From Luteipulveratus flavus (GTDB lineage Bacteria > Actinomycetota > Actinomycetes > Actinomycetales > Dermatophilaceae), in the NCBI RefSeq assembly GCF_029080175.1, contig NZ_JARFJC010000017.1: a DNA stretch of 64,000 nucleotides; one strand, written 5' to 3'. The position numbers and the translations under genes were made by a program. Positions 26,828-36,061 of the stretch are shown one piece after another (within the stretch, counting starts at the first letter, position 1; each line of letters begins with the position of its first letter). The notes below the pieces were generated by a model. That model did not search any database. It was not told where the DNA came from and saw nothing but the letters and a program-made list of their open reading frames with translations.

Positions 26828-27211
26828 ATGGAGCCGACACCGATCCAGCTGACGATCGTGCCGGGCAGCAACCGCTACGACGAGGACGACGAGCGCTGGT
26901 ACGGCCAGGTCGCCGGCCTGCGCACCGAGCTCGCCTCGGAGGTGGGGCTGGCCCCGCCGAGTCCGGGGCCACCAGGGACCAAGGGGTTGCTGGACGAGAC
27001 GATCGTCGCGCTCGGGACCTCCGGCGCCATCACCGCGACCGTGGAGATCGTGCGGATGTTCCTCGCCCGGGACAGGACGCGAACGGTCGACCTGGTCTGG
27101 ACCGACGCGCAGGGGCAGGAGCGCCGCTTCCACGCCACCGCCGACAACGCGTCCGACGACACGCTGACGCCGGTCGTCGAGAGCATCGCGAAGCAGGTGG
27201 CCTCGTCATGA
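26828..27211 (+). CDS. EACC1-like effector-associated component
   Basis: A 127-residue protein matching the effector-associated constant component 1 (EACC1) type. It starts with a beta strand (IQLTIVPGSNRYDEDDERW), has a central SGAITATVEIVRMFL helix, then a strand pair, TVDLVWTDAQGQERRFHA, before a short C-terminal helix. EACC1 proteins are invariant small partners of diverse effectors in actinobacterial conflict systems and are believed to mediate sensing or assembly. It overlaps the caspase gene by 4 bp (ATGA). A G-rich ribosome site precedes the ATG. Confidence 0.72.
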   Translation: MEPTPIQLTIVPGSNRYDEDDERWYGQVAGLRTELASEVGLAPPSPGPPGTKGLLDETIVALGTSGAITATVEIVRMFLARDRTRTVDLVWTDAQGQERRFHATADNASDDTLTPVVESIAKQVASS

Positions 27212-28764
27212 CCTACCGCGCACTGCTGGTCGGCAACAGCCAGTTCGACCTCGATCCCGACCTGGACACCTTGTTCGGACCGCAGAAGGACGTCGCACGC
27301 CTGCACGGGGCGCTGACCGACACCGAGACCGGCATGTTCGACGACGCGGACGTACGGCTGGAGTACAACCTGTCGAAGGACTCCTTCCGCAGGGTGCTCG
27401 ACGAGTTCTGCTCGGAGATGGGCAAGGAAGACCTGCTGCTCTTCTACTACAGCGGGCACGGGATCCTGGACGTCGAGGACGAGTTCTACCTGGCCACGAC
27501 GGACACCCACTCCCAGAAGCTCTTCCACAGTGCCCTGAGCCGGCACGAGCTCAACGGCTACCTGCGCAGCGCTGCGTCGAGGCGGACCGTCATCGTGCTG
27601 GACTGCTGCAAGAGCGGCATGTTCAAGTCCGGTCCGTTGCGGCCGGCGCTCGGTGGCTCCGGCCGTTTCGTCATCACCAGCTCGACCGGCCAGGCTCTGG
27701 CGGACGCGGCACGCACACCCGCGGGCACGAGCCCGTTCACGGAGCACCTGGTCGAGGGGCTGCGCGGTGCGGCGCCGGACGTCGACGACGACGGCAAGAT
27801 CGACCTGCGCGAGATCTTCGCCTACGTCAAGGAGCAGATGGGGCCGCAGCGGGTGCCGCACTCGATCTTCGACGGTGACGGTGACGACGTCTCGCTGGCC
27901 CGGACGAGGGTGAAGCCGCCCGCGATCGCGTACGCGCGCGACACCGGGACCGAGCGGGTCCGGACCTCGCAGCAGGGCCACTACTCCAGGGACGCGACGT
28001 TCGCGCTGACCGAGCAGCTGATCGCGCTGCGCGAGGTGCGCGACAACGAGGTGCTGGAGCCCGAGGTGGTCCGGATCCAGCCGCTCACCGACGCAGACCT
28101 GGACCTGGAGCTGGACTACGACTCCGGCTGGCTCTCGGCCGACCTCGCCGGGGACCGGCTCACGGTCACCATGAGACCGCGGCTCGGTGCCAACCGAGGG
28201 AAGATCCTGGTGCGCGACCGCGCCTCGCGGACCACCCAGGTCCTGCGCGTCGAGGTCTACCTCCGCGCCGCCACCGGCACCGTCCGCATCGACGACCGGC
28301 CGCGCGATCCGGTCGAGCGGCGAGACGAGGGAGCGTCCGCGCCGCAGGTGGGCGCGAAGTCCGCCCGGCTCCCTTCGGCGCACCACGCGCCAGAACCGAG
28401 CAGCAACCCACCGTCCGGGCCGGTTCAGCAGAACGTCGGCCCGCCGCCCGGCGCTCAGGGCTTCGTGGGGGCGCCGGCATCGACGTGGGGTATGGGCGGC
28501 GTACCGCAGCAGCCGACACCGGCCGCTGTACCGCGGACGAGCAAGAAGGCCGTCTGGGCGCTGATCATCAGCATCACGACCTTCTACTGGACTCTCGGAG
28601 TGGGGAGCGTGACCGCCCTGATCCTTGCCGCCGAGGCCCGGAAGGACATCCGCGCGGGACGACCGGGCGCCGGCCTGGCGAAGGCGGCGACCATCATCGG
28701 CTGGTTCGGTGTCGCGGTCGCCGTCGTGACGATCATCGCGCTCACGACCACCGACAGCACCTGA
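27208..28764 (+). CDS. Caspase-like protease with C-terminal DUF4190 membrane anchor
   Basis: A 518-residue protein. Residues about 1-230 form a caspase (C14) domain with the catalytic His in LLFYYSGHG (about residue 82) and the Cys in VIVLDCCKSG (about 133). A middle region of about 120 residues is beta-rich (DLELDYDSGWLSADLAGD), possibly a binding module. A Pro/Gly/Gln-rich linker leads to a DUF4190-type pair of transmembrane helices (ALIISITTFYWTLGVG; ATIIGWFGVAVAVVTII). The protease would thus face the cytoplasm at the membrane. With EACC1 it forms a compact effector module likely to cut host proteins on a threat signal. Confidence 0.85.
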   Translation: MTYRALLVGNSQFDLDPDLDTLFGPQKDVARLHGALTDTETGMFDDADVRLEYNLSKDSFRRVLDEFCSEMGKEDLLLFYYSGHGILDVEDEFYLATTDTHSQKLFHSALSRHELNGYLRSAASRRTVIVLDCCKSGMFKSGPLRPALGGSGRFVITSSTGQALADAARTPAGTSPFTEHLVEGLRGAAPDVDDDGKIDLREIFAYVKEQMGPQRVPHSIFDGDGDDVSLARTRVKPPAIAYARDTGTERVRTSQQGHYSRDATFALTEQLIALREVRDNEVLEPEVVRIQPLTDADLDLELDYDSGWLSADLAGDRLTVTMRPRLGANRGKILVRDRASRTTQVLRVEVYLRAATGTVRIDDRPRDPVERRDEGASAPQVGAKSARLPSAHHAPEPSSNPPSGPVQQNVGPPPGAQGFVGAPASTWGMGGVPQQPTPAAVPRTSKKAVWALIISITTFYWTLGVGSVTALILAAEARKDIRAGRPGAGLAKAATIIGWFGVAVAVVTIIALTTTDST

Positions 28765-28800
28765 GCCGCCCGGCCCGTCATGGTCACCATCGCCAAATCA

Positions 28801-28830
28801 TGAGAGAGTCATCTCGAAACATCTCTCTCA
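28801..28830. promoter_or_regulatory. Probable operator before the ArsR-type gene
   Basis: The perfect arms tgagagag (28801-28808) and ctctctca (28823-28830) enclose a direct repeat, catctc-gaaa-catctc (28810-28825). The site is 58 bp upstream of the GTG at 28889, fitting autoregulation by that winged-helix protein. Confidence 0.45.
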
Positions 28831-28888
28831 CGTCTGCCGCGTGGCAGGCGATCGATGGCGATGATCCACCTGACGGGACGGAGCGGGC

Positions 28889-29467
28889 GTGGGAAATCCG
28901 TACGGCGACATCGAGCTGGACGCGCAGGGCATGCGGGCGCTCGCGCATCCGGTGCGCCTGGCGATCCTGACCCGGCTCCAGCAGCGCGGACCGAGCACCG
29001 CCACGGGCCTGTCCGAGCACGTCGGCGCCTCGCCGTCGGTCGCGAGCTGGCACCTGCGCCACCTGGCCAAGCACGGTCTCGTCCGGGACGCCGAGCAGCA
29101 GCGCAGTGGGCGGGAGCGGTGGTGGGAGGCCGCGGCCAGGGGCATCCGGTTCGTCGCGGACGACGAGGCGAGCCGGTCGGCGTACCGCGCACTGCGCGCC
29201 GTCATCGAGAGCGCCGAGGGCGACCTGGTGGGGGAGTGGGAGCGCGACGTCGAGCCGCACCTGGAGCAGGAGTGGGCCCACGTCGCCGGACGTGCCAACA
29301 CCACCGTGCTGGTGACTCCCGCCGAGGCGGCCGAGATCGAGTCGGCGATCGAGCAGGTGCTCGCGCCGTACGTGCTGCGGAAGGACTCGCCCGACGACAC
29401 CCCGGAGGGCACTCGGACCGTCCGCATCCTGCGCTACACGATGCCCGAGGCGGCCGGGACGCCATGA
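28889..29467 (+). CDS. ArsR-type winged-helix regulator
   Basis: A 192-residue regulator. An ArsR-like winged helix occupies about residues 8-85 (MRALAHPVRLAILTRLQQRG; SPSVASWHLRHLAKHGLV), followed by a helical C-terminal domain with no metal-binding Cys cluster, so it probably senses an organic ligand. It overlaps the MFS gene by 4 bp (ATGA), and this HTH-MFS_3 pair is widespread in actinobacteria. It probably represses its own operon through the palindrome upstream. Confidence 0.85.
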   Translation: MGNPYGDIELDAQGMRALAHPVRLAILTRLQQRGPSTATGLSEHVGASPSVASWHLRHLAKHGLVRDAEQQRSGRERWWEAAARGIRFVADDEASRSAYRALRAVIESAEGDLVGEWERDVEPHLEQEWAHVAGRANTTVLVTPAEAAEIESAIEQVLAPYVLRKDSPDDTPEGTRTVRILRYTMPEAAGTP

Positions 29468-30735
29468 GCGACAGGGAAGGTCGGCTCTGGCGCGACCGGC
29501 GATTCGTCACGTACTGGGCCGGTCAGGCCGTGTCCGAGCTCGGCGACCGGGTCTCGGAGCTGGCGGTCCCCCTGATCGCCGTGACCATGCTGCACGCCGG
29601 CGCGATCGAGGTCGGGGTGCTGACCGCGGCGGTCTGGGCGCCCAACCTCCTGTCGCTGCTCACCGGCGCCTGGGTCGACCAGCGGGCGCGCAAGCAGCGG
29701 CTCCTGGTGGCGAGCGACCTGGTCCAGGCCCTGGCGGTGATCACAGTGCCCCTCGCGTACTGGACGGGCGTCCTCACGCTCGGTCAGCTCGTGGTCGTGG
29801 CCCTGGTGGCCGGCGCCGGGCGGACGATCTACCAGACCGCCTACCCGTCGTTCTTCGTCGCCCTGGTACGCCGCGACCAGTACCTCCAGGCGAACTCTCT
29901 GCTCAGCACGACCCGGTCGGGCTCGTTCATCGTCGGGCCTGCGGTCGGCGGCGTGCTGATCCAGGTGCTCACCGCTCCGGTGGCGATGGTGGTCGACGCG
30001 GTGTCGTTCCTGGCCTCGGCGACCCTGATACGCCAGGTCCGCGTCGACGAGCTCAGCGCGACCAGCGACGCGGGCGAGGGCGGCCTCTGGCGGCGCGCCC
30101 GCGACGGGATGCGCTACCTGTGGTCGCACCCGTACATGTCCGCCTCGCTGCGCTGCTGCACCACCCTGAACTTCTTCAGCTTCGTCGTCAGCGCCCTGAC
30201 GATCCTGTACGCCAGCCGCGTCCTCGGCCTGTCGGCCGGGGTCATCGGGCTCGCGTTCGGTGTCGGTTCGTTCGGCGGGCTGGCCGGAGCGGTGCTCGCG
30301 CCACGGGTCGGACGGCTCCTCGGTGTCGGCCGTACGGTCGCGCTCGGCTGCGTCCTGTTCAGCGCGCCGTTCGCTGCGGTGCCCCTGGCCGCCGGCCCGA
30401 CCTGGAGCCGCGCCGCGGTGCTCGCGGCCGTGGAGGCGGTGAGCGGCGTCGGGGTGATGCTGTTCGACGTCAACCTCAACGCCGTGCAGACCGCCGTCAC
30501 CGCGGACGAGATGCGCAGCCGCGTCTCCGGGGCGTTCTCGACCGTCAACTACGGCATCCGCCCGCTCGGCGCGCTCGTCGGCGGGGTGGCCGGCGACCTC
30601 GTGGGAGTGGGCCCGACCATGGTCGCCGCGGCGGTCGGAGGATCGTTGTCCCTGCTCTGGCTGGTCCGCTCACCGATCTTCGGCACGGCGTCGATCGAGG
30701 ACCTGTCGCCGACGGCGGTGCCGTCGGCGCGCTGA
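29464..30735 (+). CDS. MFS transporter (MFS_3/EntS-like)
   Basis: A 423-residue 12-helix major facilitator of the MFS_3 type. The N-terminus RRFVTYWAGQAVSELGDRVS and the ARKQRLLVASDLVQ loop are typical, as is FNLNAVQTAVTADEMRSRV-like sequence near helix 10. Relatives include siderophore and macrolide exporters. It is co-transcribed with the preceding ArsR-type gene. Substrate unknown; there is no sign that it belongs to the NRPS cluster 5 kb away. Confidence 0.87.
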   Translation: MSDREGRLWRDRRFVTYWAGQAVSELGDRVSELAVPLIAVTMLHAGAIEVGVLTAAVWAPNLLSLLTGAWVDQRARKQRLLVASDLVQALAVITVPLAYWTGVLTLGQLVVVALVAGAGRTIYQTAYPSFFVALVRRDQYLQANSLLSTTRSGSFIVGPAVGGVLIQVLTAPVAMVVDAVSFLASATLIRQVRVDELSATSDAGEGGLWRRARDGMRYLWSHPYMSASLRCCTTLNFFSFVVSALTILYASRVLGLSAGVIGLAFGVGSFGGLAGAVLAPRVGRLLGVGRTVALGCVLFSAPFAAVPLAAGPTWSRAAVLAAVEAVSGVGVMLFDVNLNAVQTAVTADEMRSRVSGAFSTVNYGIRPLGALVGGVAGDLVGVGPTMVAAAVGGSLSLLWLVRSPIFGTASIEDLSPTAVPSAR

Positions 30736-30738
30736 CCC

Positions 30739-32163
30739 TCAGGCTGGCGGCTGCTGGGCCGACCGCCCGAACCGCGCCTGGATGTCCTTGTCGATCTCGG
30801 GGAACTCGCGGTCCTTGGTCTCCGGCAGGTACTTGGCGACGAAGAAGACGCCGAGCACACAGATGACGCCGAAGATCCAGAACGTCTGGCCCTGGCCGAT
30901 CGCGTTGACCACGGTGAGGAAGACCAGGCTGACCACGAAGTTGGAGGACCAGTTCACGGCGGTGGCGGCGCTGGCTCCGACGGCGCTGGCGTGCGGAGGG
31001 AAGATCTCGCCGATCATCACCCAGAACAGCGGGCCCATGCCGACGGCGAACGCGGCGATGTACAGCACCATGAAGACCAGCGAGAGCGTCGAGCTGAGCT
31101 CGGCGACGAACGTCAGCCCCAGCAGCGCGAGGGTCACCACCATCAGCCCGAGCGAGATCATCAGCAGCGGACGGCGGCCGAGCCGACCGACGAGCCACAG
31201 CGCGACGATCGTCATCACCAGGTTGATGATGCCGATGGCGACCGAGTAGAAGATCGAGTTGGACGCGGTGAGCCCGGTCTCCTGCATGATGCTCGGGGCG
31301 TAGTAGATGATCGTGTTGATCCCGCCGAACTGCTGGATCGCCGCGAGGGTGAGCCCGACGATCAGGGCCGGCCGGACGGACGCGCTGAGCAGCTCGCGCC
31401 ACCCGGCGCTCTGGCCCTCCTCTTCCTCCTCCAGGCTCTCCCGACGCTTCTCCAGCAGCTCGTCGGCGTGCTGGTCACCGACCAGCTTGGCCATGATGCC
31501 GCGCGCCTTGTCGTCCTGGTCGTTCGCGAGGAGCCACTGGGGTGACTCCGGGATCAGGCGGGCGACGCAGGCGAGGACGATGACGAGCGCCGGCACCGCT
31601 CCGGCGCCGATCATGGCTCGCCAGTGCCCGCCCGAGGAGAGGACCAGGTTGATGAGGTAGGAGACCAGGATGCCGACGGTGATGAGCAGCTGGTTGAGGG
31701 TGAGCAGCCGGCCACGGACGCTGGCGGGGGCGATCTCGCCGAGGTAGACCGGAACGGTCGCGGACGCGCCGCCGACCGCGAGACCGAGGATGATGCGGGC
31801 GAGGAGGAGCACCCAGTACCCGGGGGCGAGGACCGCGACGACCGTACCGATCAGGAAGAGCACGCCCTCGACCATCAGGGTCCTGCGGCGGCCGATCCGG
31901 TCGGCCAGCCGCCCCGACCCCAGCGCCCCGGCCATCGCTCCGAGCAGCAGCACGCTGACGACGCTGCCCTGCTCGAAGTCGTTCAGGTCGAAGTCGTCCT
32001 TGATGTAGAGCAGGGCCCCGGAGATGACGCCGGTGTCGAAGCCGAAGAGGAAACCTCCGACCGCGATCAGCGTGCCCCAGGTCCACAGACGCCGGTTGCC
32101 CTCGGGTGGCAGCTCGTCGAGGGGTCCGGCTCCGCGAGCGCCGGTCGAGAATGCGTACGCCAT
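30739..32163 (-). CDS. Sugar porter family MFS transporter
   Basis: A 474-residue sugar:H+ symporter. Signature segments are GGFLFGFDTGVISGAL (helix 1), GRLADRIGRRR (loop 2-3), RLIPESPQWL (after helix 6), QQFGGINTIIYYAP (helix 7) and LPETKDRE at the end. The central loop is long and charged (LEKRRESLEEEEEG). The ATG at 32163 has GGGAGA upstream; a start ten codons earlier is possible. The stop is 3 bp from the convergent MFS gene. A perfect short palindrome lies 18 bp upstream of the start. Confidence 0.9.
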   Translation of the reverse strand: MAYAFSTGARGAGPLDELPPEGNRRLWTWGTLIAVGGFLFGFDTGVISGALLYIKDDFDLNDFEQGSVVSVLLLGAMAGALGSGRLADRIGRRRTLMVEGVLFLIGTVVAVLAPGYWVLLLARIILGLAVGGASATVPVYLGEIAPASVRGRLLTLNQLLITVGILVSYLINLVLSSGGHWRAMIGAGAVPALVIVLACVARLIPESPQWLLANDQDDKARGIMAKLVGDQHADELLEKRRESLEEEEEGQSAGWRELLSASVRPALIVGLTLAAIQQFGGINTIIYYAPSIMQETGLTASNSIFYSVAIGIINLVMTIVALWLVGRLGRRPLLMISLGLMVVTLALLGLTFVAELSSTLSLVFMVLYIAAFAVGMGPLFWVMIGEIFPPHASAVGASAATAVNWSSNFVVSLVFLTVVNAIGQGQTFWIFGVICVLGVFFVAKYLPETKDREFPEIDKDIQARFGRSAQQPPA

Positions 32164-32687
32164 GGCGACATCTCCCGTCAGCGGTGATCTCACCGCGCAG
32201 TGTCGTGCGGACGGCTGTTGACGTGTCCGGTCGTGCTCCGGCGGCCCTGCTGCTTCGGACTGTACTCACGGTGAACGGCGTCGGCCTAGCGGCGACGACC
32301 GCGGGACGGACATCTCGGAACGGTCTCGGTCTGGTGTTACCGCGGGTATCGCCTCGTTCGCGCCACCAGAATTCGGGGAGGGCAGAGCTCGCCGTGTCGG
32401 TGCAGCGGGACCGCTCGTCGATCCGGTGGGGGCCGGGTCGCGGCGCGGTTCCCTACCGGGCGATGCGCTGCTCGAAACCGGTTGTCATGGGGACGGACCG
32501 GTGCTCAGTGACGTCGCGGGCGTCGTGCTGGCGCGTGGTGTCTCGGGGTGACCACGCGCGAGCCGGTGCGGTCCGTGCCCGGGGCGGGTGCGGCCTCACC
32601 GAGGCGCTCGCGTCGTTGCTGGGCGAGCAGCCGGTGGCGCGAACTACGGTGATCGGAACGCACCGGTGCGCCCGCAGGAGGACTCGC
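32164..32687. promoter_or_regulatory. 524-bp divergent intergenic region
   Basis: This region separates the sugar porter (minus) from the acyl-CoA synthetase (plus). The only clear structure is gcggtga-tc-tcaccgc (32181-32196), a perfect palindrome placed where an operator for the sugar porter would be. The ORFs here have no start signal or recognisable product, and I see no RNA gene. AGGAGG at 32676-32681 is the ribosome site of the synthetase. Confidence 0.4.
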
Positions 32688-34361
32688 ATGACCGCCCAGC
32701 CACACCACCCCTCGTACGCCTCGGGCGTCTCCGACACGCCGCTGCTCGGCGACACGATCGGGACGAACCTGCTGCGCACGGTGAGCGCCCACGCCGACCG
32801 CGACGCGTTGGTGGACCGCCCGAGCGAGCGCCGGTGGACCTACGCCGAGCTGCTGCGTGACGTCGACGCGCTCGCCAAAGGCCTTCTGGCACAGGGCATC
32901 TCCAAGGGCGACCGAGTCGGCATCTGGGCGCCGAACTGCCCGGAGTGGGTGCTGCTGCAGTACGCCACCGCCCGCATCGGCGCGGTCCTGGTCTGCGTGA
33001 ACCCCGCGTACCGCTCGCACGAGCTCGCCTACGTCGTGAAGCACTCGGGCATGCGGATGCTCGTCAGCGCGGTGCAGCACAAGACCTCGGACTACCGGGC
33101 GATGGTGCAGGAGGTCCGCGGCGACTGCCCGCAGCTCGAGTCGGTCTACTTCGTGTCGGTCTCGCCGAGCGGCTGGTACATGGGTTCCGACGCATGGAAC
33201 GCGCTCATCGCCGCGGGCGAGGGGACGACCGACGAGGCGCTGCAGGAGCGGGCGGCGACACTGGCGCCCGACGACCCGATCAACATCCAGTACACCTCGG
33301 GGACGACCGGCTTCCCCAAGGGCGCGACGCTGAGCCACCACAACATCCTCAACAACGGCTACTTCGTCGGCGAGACGGTCCGCTACACCGAGCGGGACCG
33401 CATCTGCATCCCGGTGCCCTTCTACCACTGCTTCGGGATGGTGATGGGCAACCTCGCGGCCACCTCGCACGGCGCGTGCATGGTGATCCCCGCGCCCTCG
33501 TTCGATCCCGCGGCAACGCTGGAAACCGTTGTGGCAGAGCGCTGTACGTCCCTCTACGGAGTGCCGACGATGTTCATCGCCGAGCTCGGGCTGGACGACT
33601 TCGCCTCGTACGACCTGTCCACGCTGCGCACCGGGATCATGGCCGGCTCGCCGTGCCCGGTCGAGGTGATGAAGCGCGTGGTCGCCGAGATGAACATGAG
33701 CGAGGTGGCCATCTGCTACGGCATGACCGAGACGTCGCCGGTGTCGACGATGACCCGGGTGGACGACGACCTCGCGCGTCGCACCGAGACCGTGGGTCGG
33801 GTGATGCCGCACCTGGAGGTCAAGGTCGTCGACCCGGCGACCGGCCTGCCGGTCGGGCGCGGGGAGACCGGAGAGCTGTGCACCCGCGGCTACTCGGTGA
33901 TGCTCGGCTACTGGGAGCAGGACGACAAGACGAACGAGGCCATCGACCGGGCTCGCTGGATGCACACCGGGGACCTCGCCACGATGGACGAGGAGGGCTA
34001 CCTCGCCGTCGTCGGCCGGATCAAGGACCTGGTCATCCGCGGCGGCGAGAACGTCTACCCGCGCGAGGTCGAGGAGTTCCTCTACACCCATCCGGCGATC
34101 GCCGACGTCCAGGTGATCGGCGTCCCGGACGAGAGGTACGGCGAGGAGCTGATGGCCTGGATCGTGATGCGCCCTGGGCAGGAGCCGCTCACCGTCGAGG
34201 CGGTGCGGGAGTTCGCCACCGGTCGCCTGGCCCACCACAAGATCCCGCGGTACGTGCACATCACCGACGCGTTCCCGATGACCGTCACCGGCAAGGTCCG
34301 CAAGGTCGAGATGCGCGAGCGCGCCGCGGATCTCATCGCCCGGCCCGACACCGTACGGTGA
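32688..34361 (+). CDS. Acyl-CoA synthetase (AMP-binding, FadD-like)
   Basis: A 557-residue ANL-family adenylating enzyme. It has the P-loop YTSGTTGFPKGATLSHHN, the YGMTETSPV A5 motif, MHTGDLATMDEEGY, and the C-terminal Lys in TVTGKVRKVEM. It probably activates medium or long fatty acids as CoA thioesters. The ATG at 32688 follows AGGAGG by six bases, which rejects a frame running 194 codons further upstream. The aldose-epimerase-like gene starts 4 bp after its stop. It is near, but probably outside, the NRPS cluster. Confidence 0.9.
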   Translation: MTAQPHHPSYASGVSDTPLLGDTIGTNLLRTVSAHADRDALVDRPSERRWTYAELLRDVDALAKGLLAQGISKGDRVGIWAPNCPEWVLLQYATARIGAVLVCVNPAYRSHELAYVVKHSGMRMLVSAVQHKTSDYRAMVQEVRGDCPQLESVYFVSVSPSGWYMGSDAWNALIAAGEGTTDEALQERAATLAPDDPINIQYTSGTTGFPKGATLSHHNILNNGYFVGETVRYTERDRICIPVPFYHCFGMVMGNLAATSHGACMVIPAPSFDPAATLETVVAERCTSLYGVPTMFIAELGLDDFASYDLSTLRTGIMAGSPCPVEVMKRVVAEMNMSEVAICYGMTETSPVSTMTRVDDDLARRTETVGRVMPHLEVKVVDPATGLPVGRGETGELCTRGYSVMLGYWEQDDKTNEAIDRARWMHTGDLATMDEEGYLAVVGRIKDLVIRGGENVYPREVEEFLYTHPAIADVQVIGVPDERYGEELMAWIVMRPGQEPLTVEAVREFATGRLAHHKIPRYVHITDAFPMTVTGKVRKVEMRERAADLIARPDTVR

Positions 34362-34365
34362 GGAC

Positions 34366-35277
34366 GTGACCCTCCCGAGCGGTGAGCAGTGGACGATCCG
34401 GCACAGTGACCACGAGGTGGTGGTCGTCCAGGTCGGTGGTGGCATCCGCAGCTACACCTCCGGCGGGCGGCCCGTCCTGCACGGCTACGCCGAGGACGCC
34501 AAGGCGGACGCCGGCCGCGGACAGCTGCTGATGCCGTGGCCGAACCGCGTCCGGGACGGGACGTTCACCTTCGAGGGCCGCCAGGAGCAGCTCGCGCTCT
34601 CCGAGCCGGCCCGGTCCAACGCCTCCCACGGCCTGGTCCGGTGGGCGCTGTGGGAGCTGGTCGACCGCTCCGCCGACGAGCTCACCGTGGCGTGCCGGCT
34701 GCTGCCGCAGCAGGGGTGGGACTGGCCGCTGGACCTGCGGGTCACCTACGCGCTGGACGACGACGGTCTCACCGTCACGCCGTCCGCGACGAACATCGGG
34801 ACGAGCGTCGCGCCGTTCGGGTTCGGCGCCCACCCCTACCTGACCGCCGGTGAGCAGCAGGTCGACGAGCTCACGCTGCAGGTGCCCGCCGGCACCGTGC
34901 TCGACGTCGACGACCGGCTCATCCCGACCGGCACCTCGCCGGTGTCCGGCGCCGTCGACTTCCGCGAGCCGCGACCGATCGAGGCCACGACACTGGACCA
35001 CGCCTACACCGACCTGCGTGTCGACGAGGACGGGCGGTGGCGCGTCACGATCAGCCGCGGCGACACCGGCACGACGCTGTGGGCGGACGCGAGCGCCTAC
35101 CCGTACGCCCAGGCGTTCACCGGCGACTCGCTGCCGCCGGCGAAGGCGCGCCGTACGGGCGTCGCGGTCGAGCCGATGAGCTGCCCCGCGAACGCGCTCG
35201 CGACCGGCGAGGGCCTCGTCCGGCTGGACCCGGGCGAGACCTGGTCGGCCTCCTGGGGCGTGTCGCCGAAGGGGTGA
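34366..35277 (+). CDS. Aldose 1-epimerase family protein
   Basis: A 303-residue galactose-mutarotase-fold protein. It contains LLMPWPNRVRDGTFTF (sugar-binding Arg), SHGLVRWALWEL (His near the active site), the second His in FGFGAHPYLT, and a C-terminal acid in VAVEPMSCP. It interconverts alpha and beta anomers of a hexose. The GTG at 34366 is 5 bp after the synthetase stop, so the two genes form an operon although their activities are unrelated. Confidence 0.87.
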   Translation: MTLPSGEQWTIRHSDHEVVVVQVGGGIRSYTSGGRPVLHGYAEDAKADAGRGQLLMPWPNRVRDGTFTFEGRQEQLALSEPARSNASHGLVRWALWELVDRSADELTVACRLLPQQGWDWPLDLRVTYALDDDGLTVTPSATNIGTSVAPFGFGAHPYLTAGEQQVDELTLQVPAGTVLDVDDRLIPTGTSPVSGAVDFREPRPIEATTLDHAYTDLRVDEDGRWRVTISRGDTGTTLWADASAYPYAQAFTGDSLPPAKARRTGVAVEPMSCPANALATGEGLVRLDPGETWSASWGVSPKG

Positions 35278-35281
35278 CTCG

Positions 35282-35929
35282 CTAGGCGGTGACCCGGTCG
35301 ACGTTCGCGGGCGGCCGACCGACGTGGCCGTCCAGGGTGGTCGTGAGGTCGAACCGCGTGACGCCGGCGGGGAGACGACCGTGCTCCCGTACGACGGCGA
35401 CGAGCCGGGGGAACTCGGGCATCACCCACGCGATCCGGACGCCCTCGTCGGACGGGTCGAGGGTGGCGAGCCGCTCGTAGCTCGACCACGAGTAGCAGTG
35501 CGCCAGCGCCCGGCAGGCGCGGACCCAGTCCAGCGAGTCGTCGGACGCGGCACGCACCGGGGTCTCGCGGCCACCGGTGACGACGGAGGCCACCACCGGG
35601 CCGCTGCCGTCGTGCTCCCGGAGCAGCCGGGTCAGCGCCGCCTCGGCCAGCGGCGAGCGCAGCAGGTGTACCCAGCCGGGCACGGGGCCGGACGCCGGCG
35701 GCGGGAGGACACGGACCGGGACCTGCGCGAGCCCGAGCATCAGGGCGGCCGTCGTCCGGTGCGCGCCGTCCAGCACGAACCAGCCGTCGTCGACGGGAGT
35801 CACCGCGACGGGCGTCGTGATGCCGCTGCGGCGCACCTGCCCGACCAGGGCGTCCAACCGCTGCGCCTCGGTCTCCTCGTGCAGGACGAGGAGTCGTGGG
35901 TCCAGCGTCACGGGCATCGCCGTCGTCAT
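35282..35929 (-). CDS. SbnI-like ParB/Srx-fold free serine kinase
   Basis: A 215-residue ParB/sulfiredoxin-fold protein. The DGAHRTTAAL motif corresponds to the DGxHR nucleotide-binding motif of SbnI, and the late segment LPAGVTRFDL matches the SbnI-type GVTRF region closely. SbnI phosphorylates free L-serine, giving O-phosphoserine for SbnA. With the SbnA- and SbnB-like genes at 43831 and 42762, this gives a full L-2,3-diaminopropionate route. The ATG has AGGAG upstream. It is divergent from the KAS III gene and is the likely left edge of the cluster. No DNA-partition function is expected. Confidence 0.78.
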   Translation of the reverse strand: MTTAMPVTLDPRLLVLHEETEAQRLDALVGQVRRSGITTPVAVTPVDDGWFVLDGAHRTTAALMLGLAQVPVRVLPPPASGPVPGWVHLLRSPLAEAALTRLLREHDGSGPVVASVVTGGRETPVRAASDDSLDWVRACRALAHCYSWSSYERLATLDPSDEGVRIAWVMPEFPRLVAVVREHGRLPAGVTRFDLTTTLDGHVGRPPANVDRVTA

Positions 35930-36061
35930 CGTCGCTCCTGACTGTGTGCCGCACGAATCGTGCTGGCCTGTCGTCGAATCCGCCGGTCCCCACCCGGCGC
36001 CGGACCCACCCTAGGGACCCCCGACGTCACGGCCAATGCGCTTCGCGGCGGGAGCAGCGTA

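Noticed and set aside
32688..35277. Acyl-CoA synthetase and aldose epimerase as cluster genes
   Set aside because: No SARP-like repeats before them, ordinary metabolic families, and the divergent SbnI-like gene looks like the cluster edge.
35282..35929. ParB partition protein
   Set aside because: No HTH domain, no ParA or parS nearby; the GVTRF motif and the SbnA/SbnB context favour an SbnI-like kinase.
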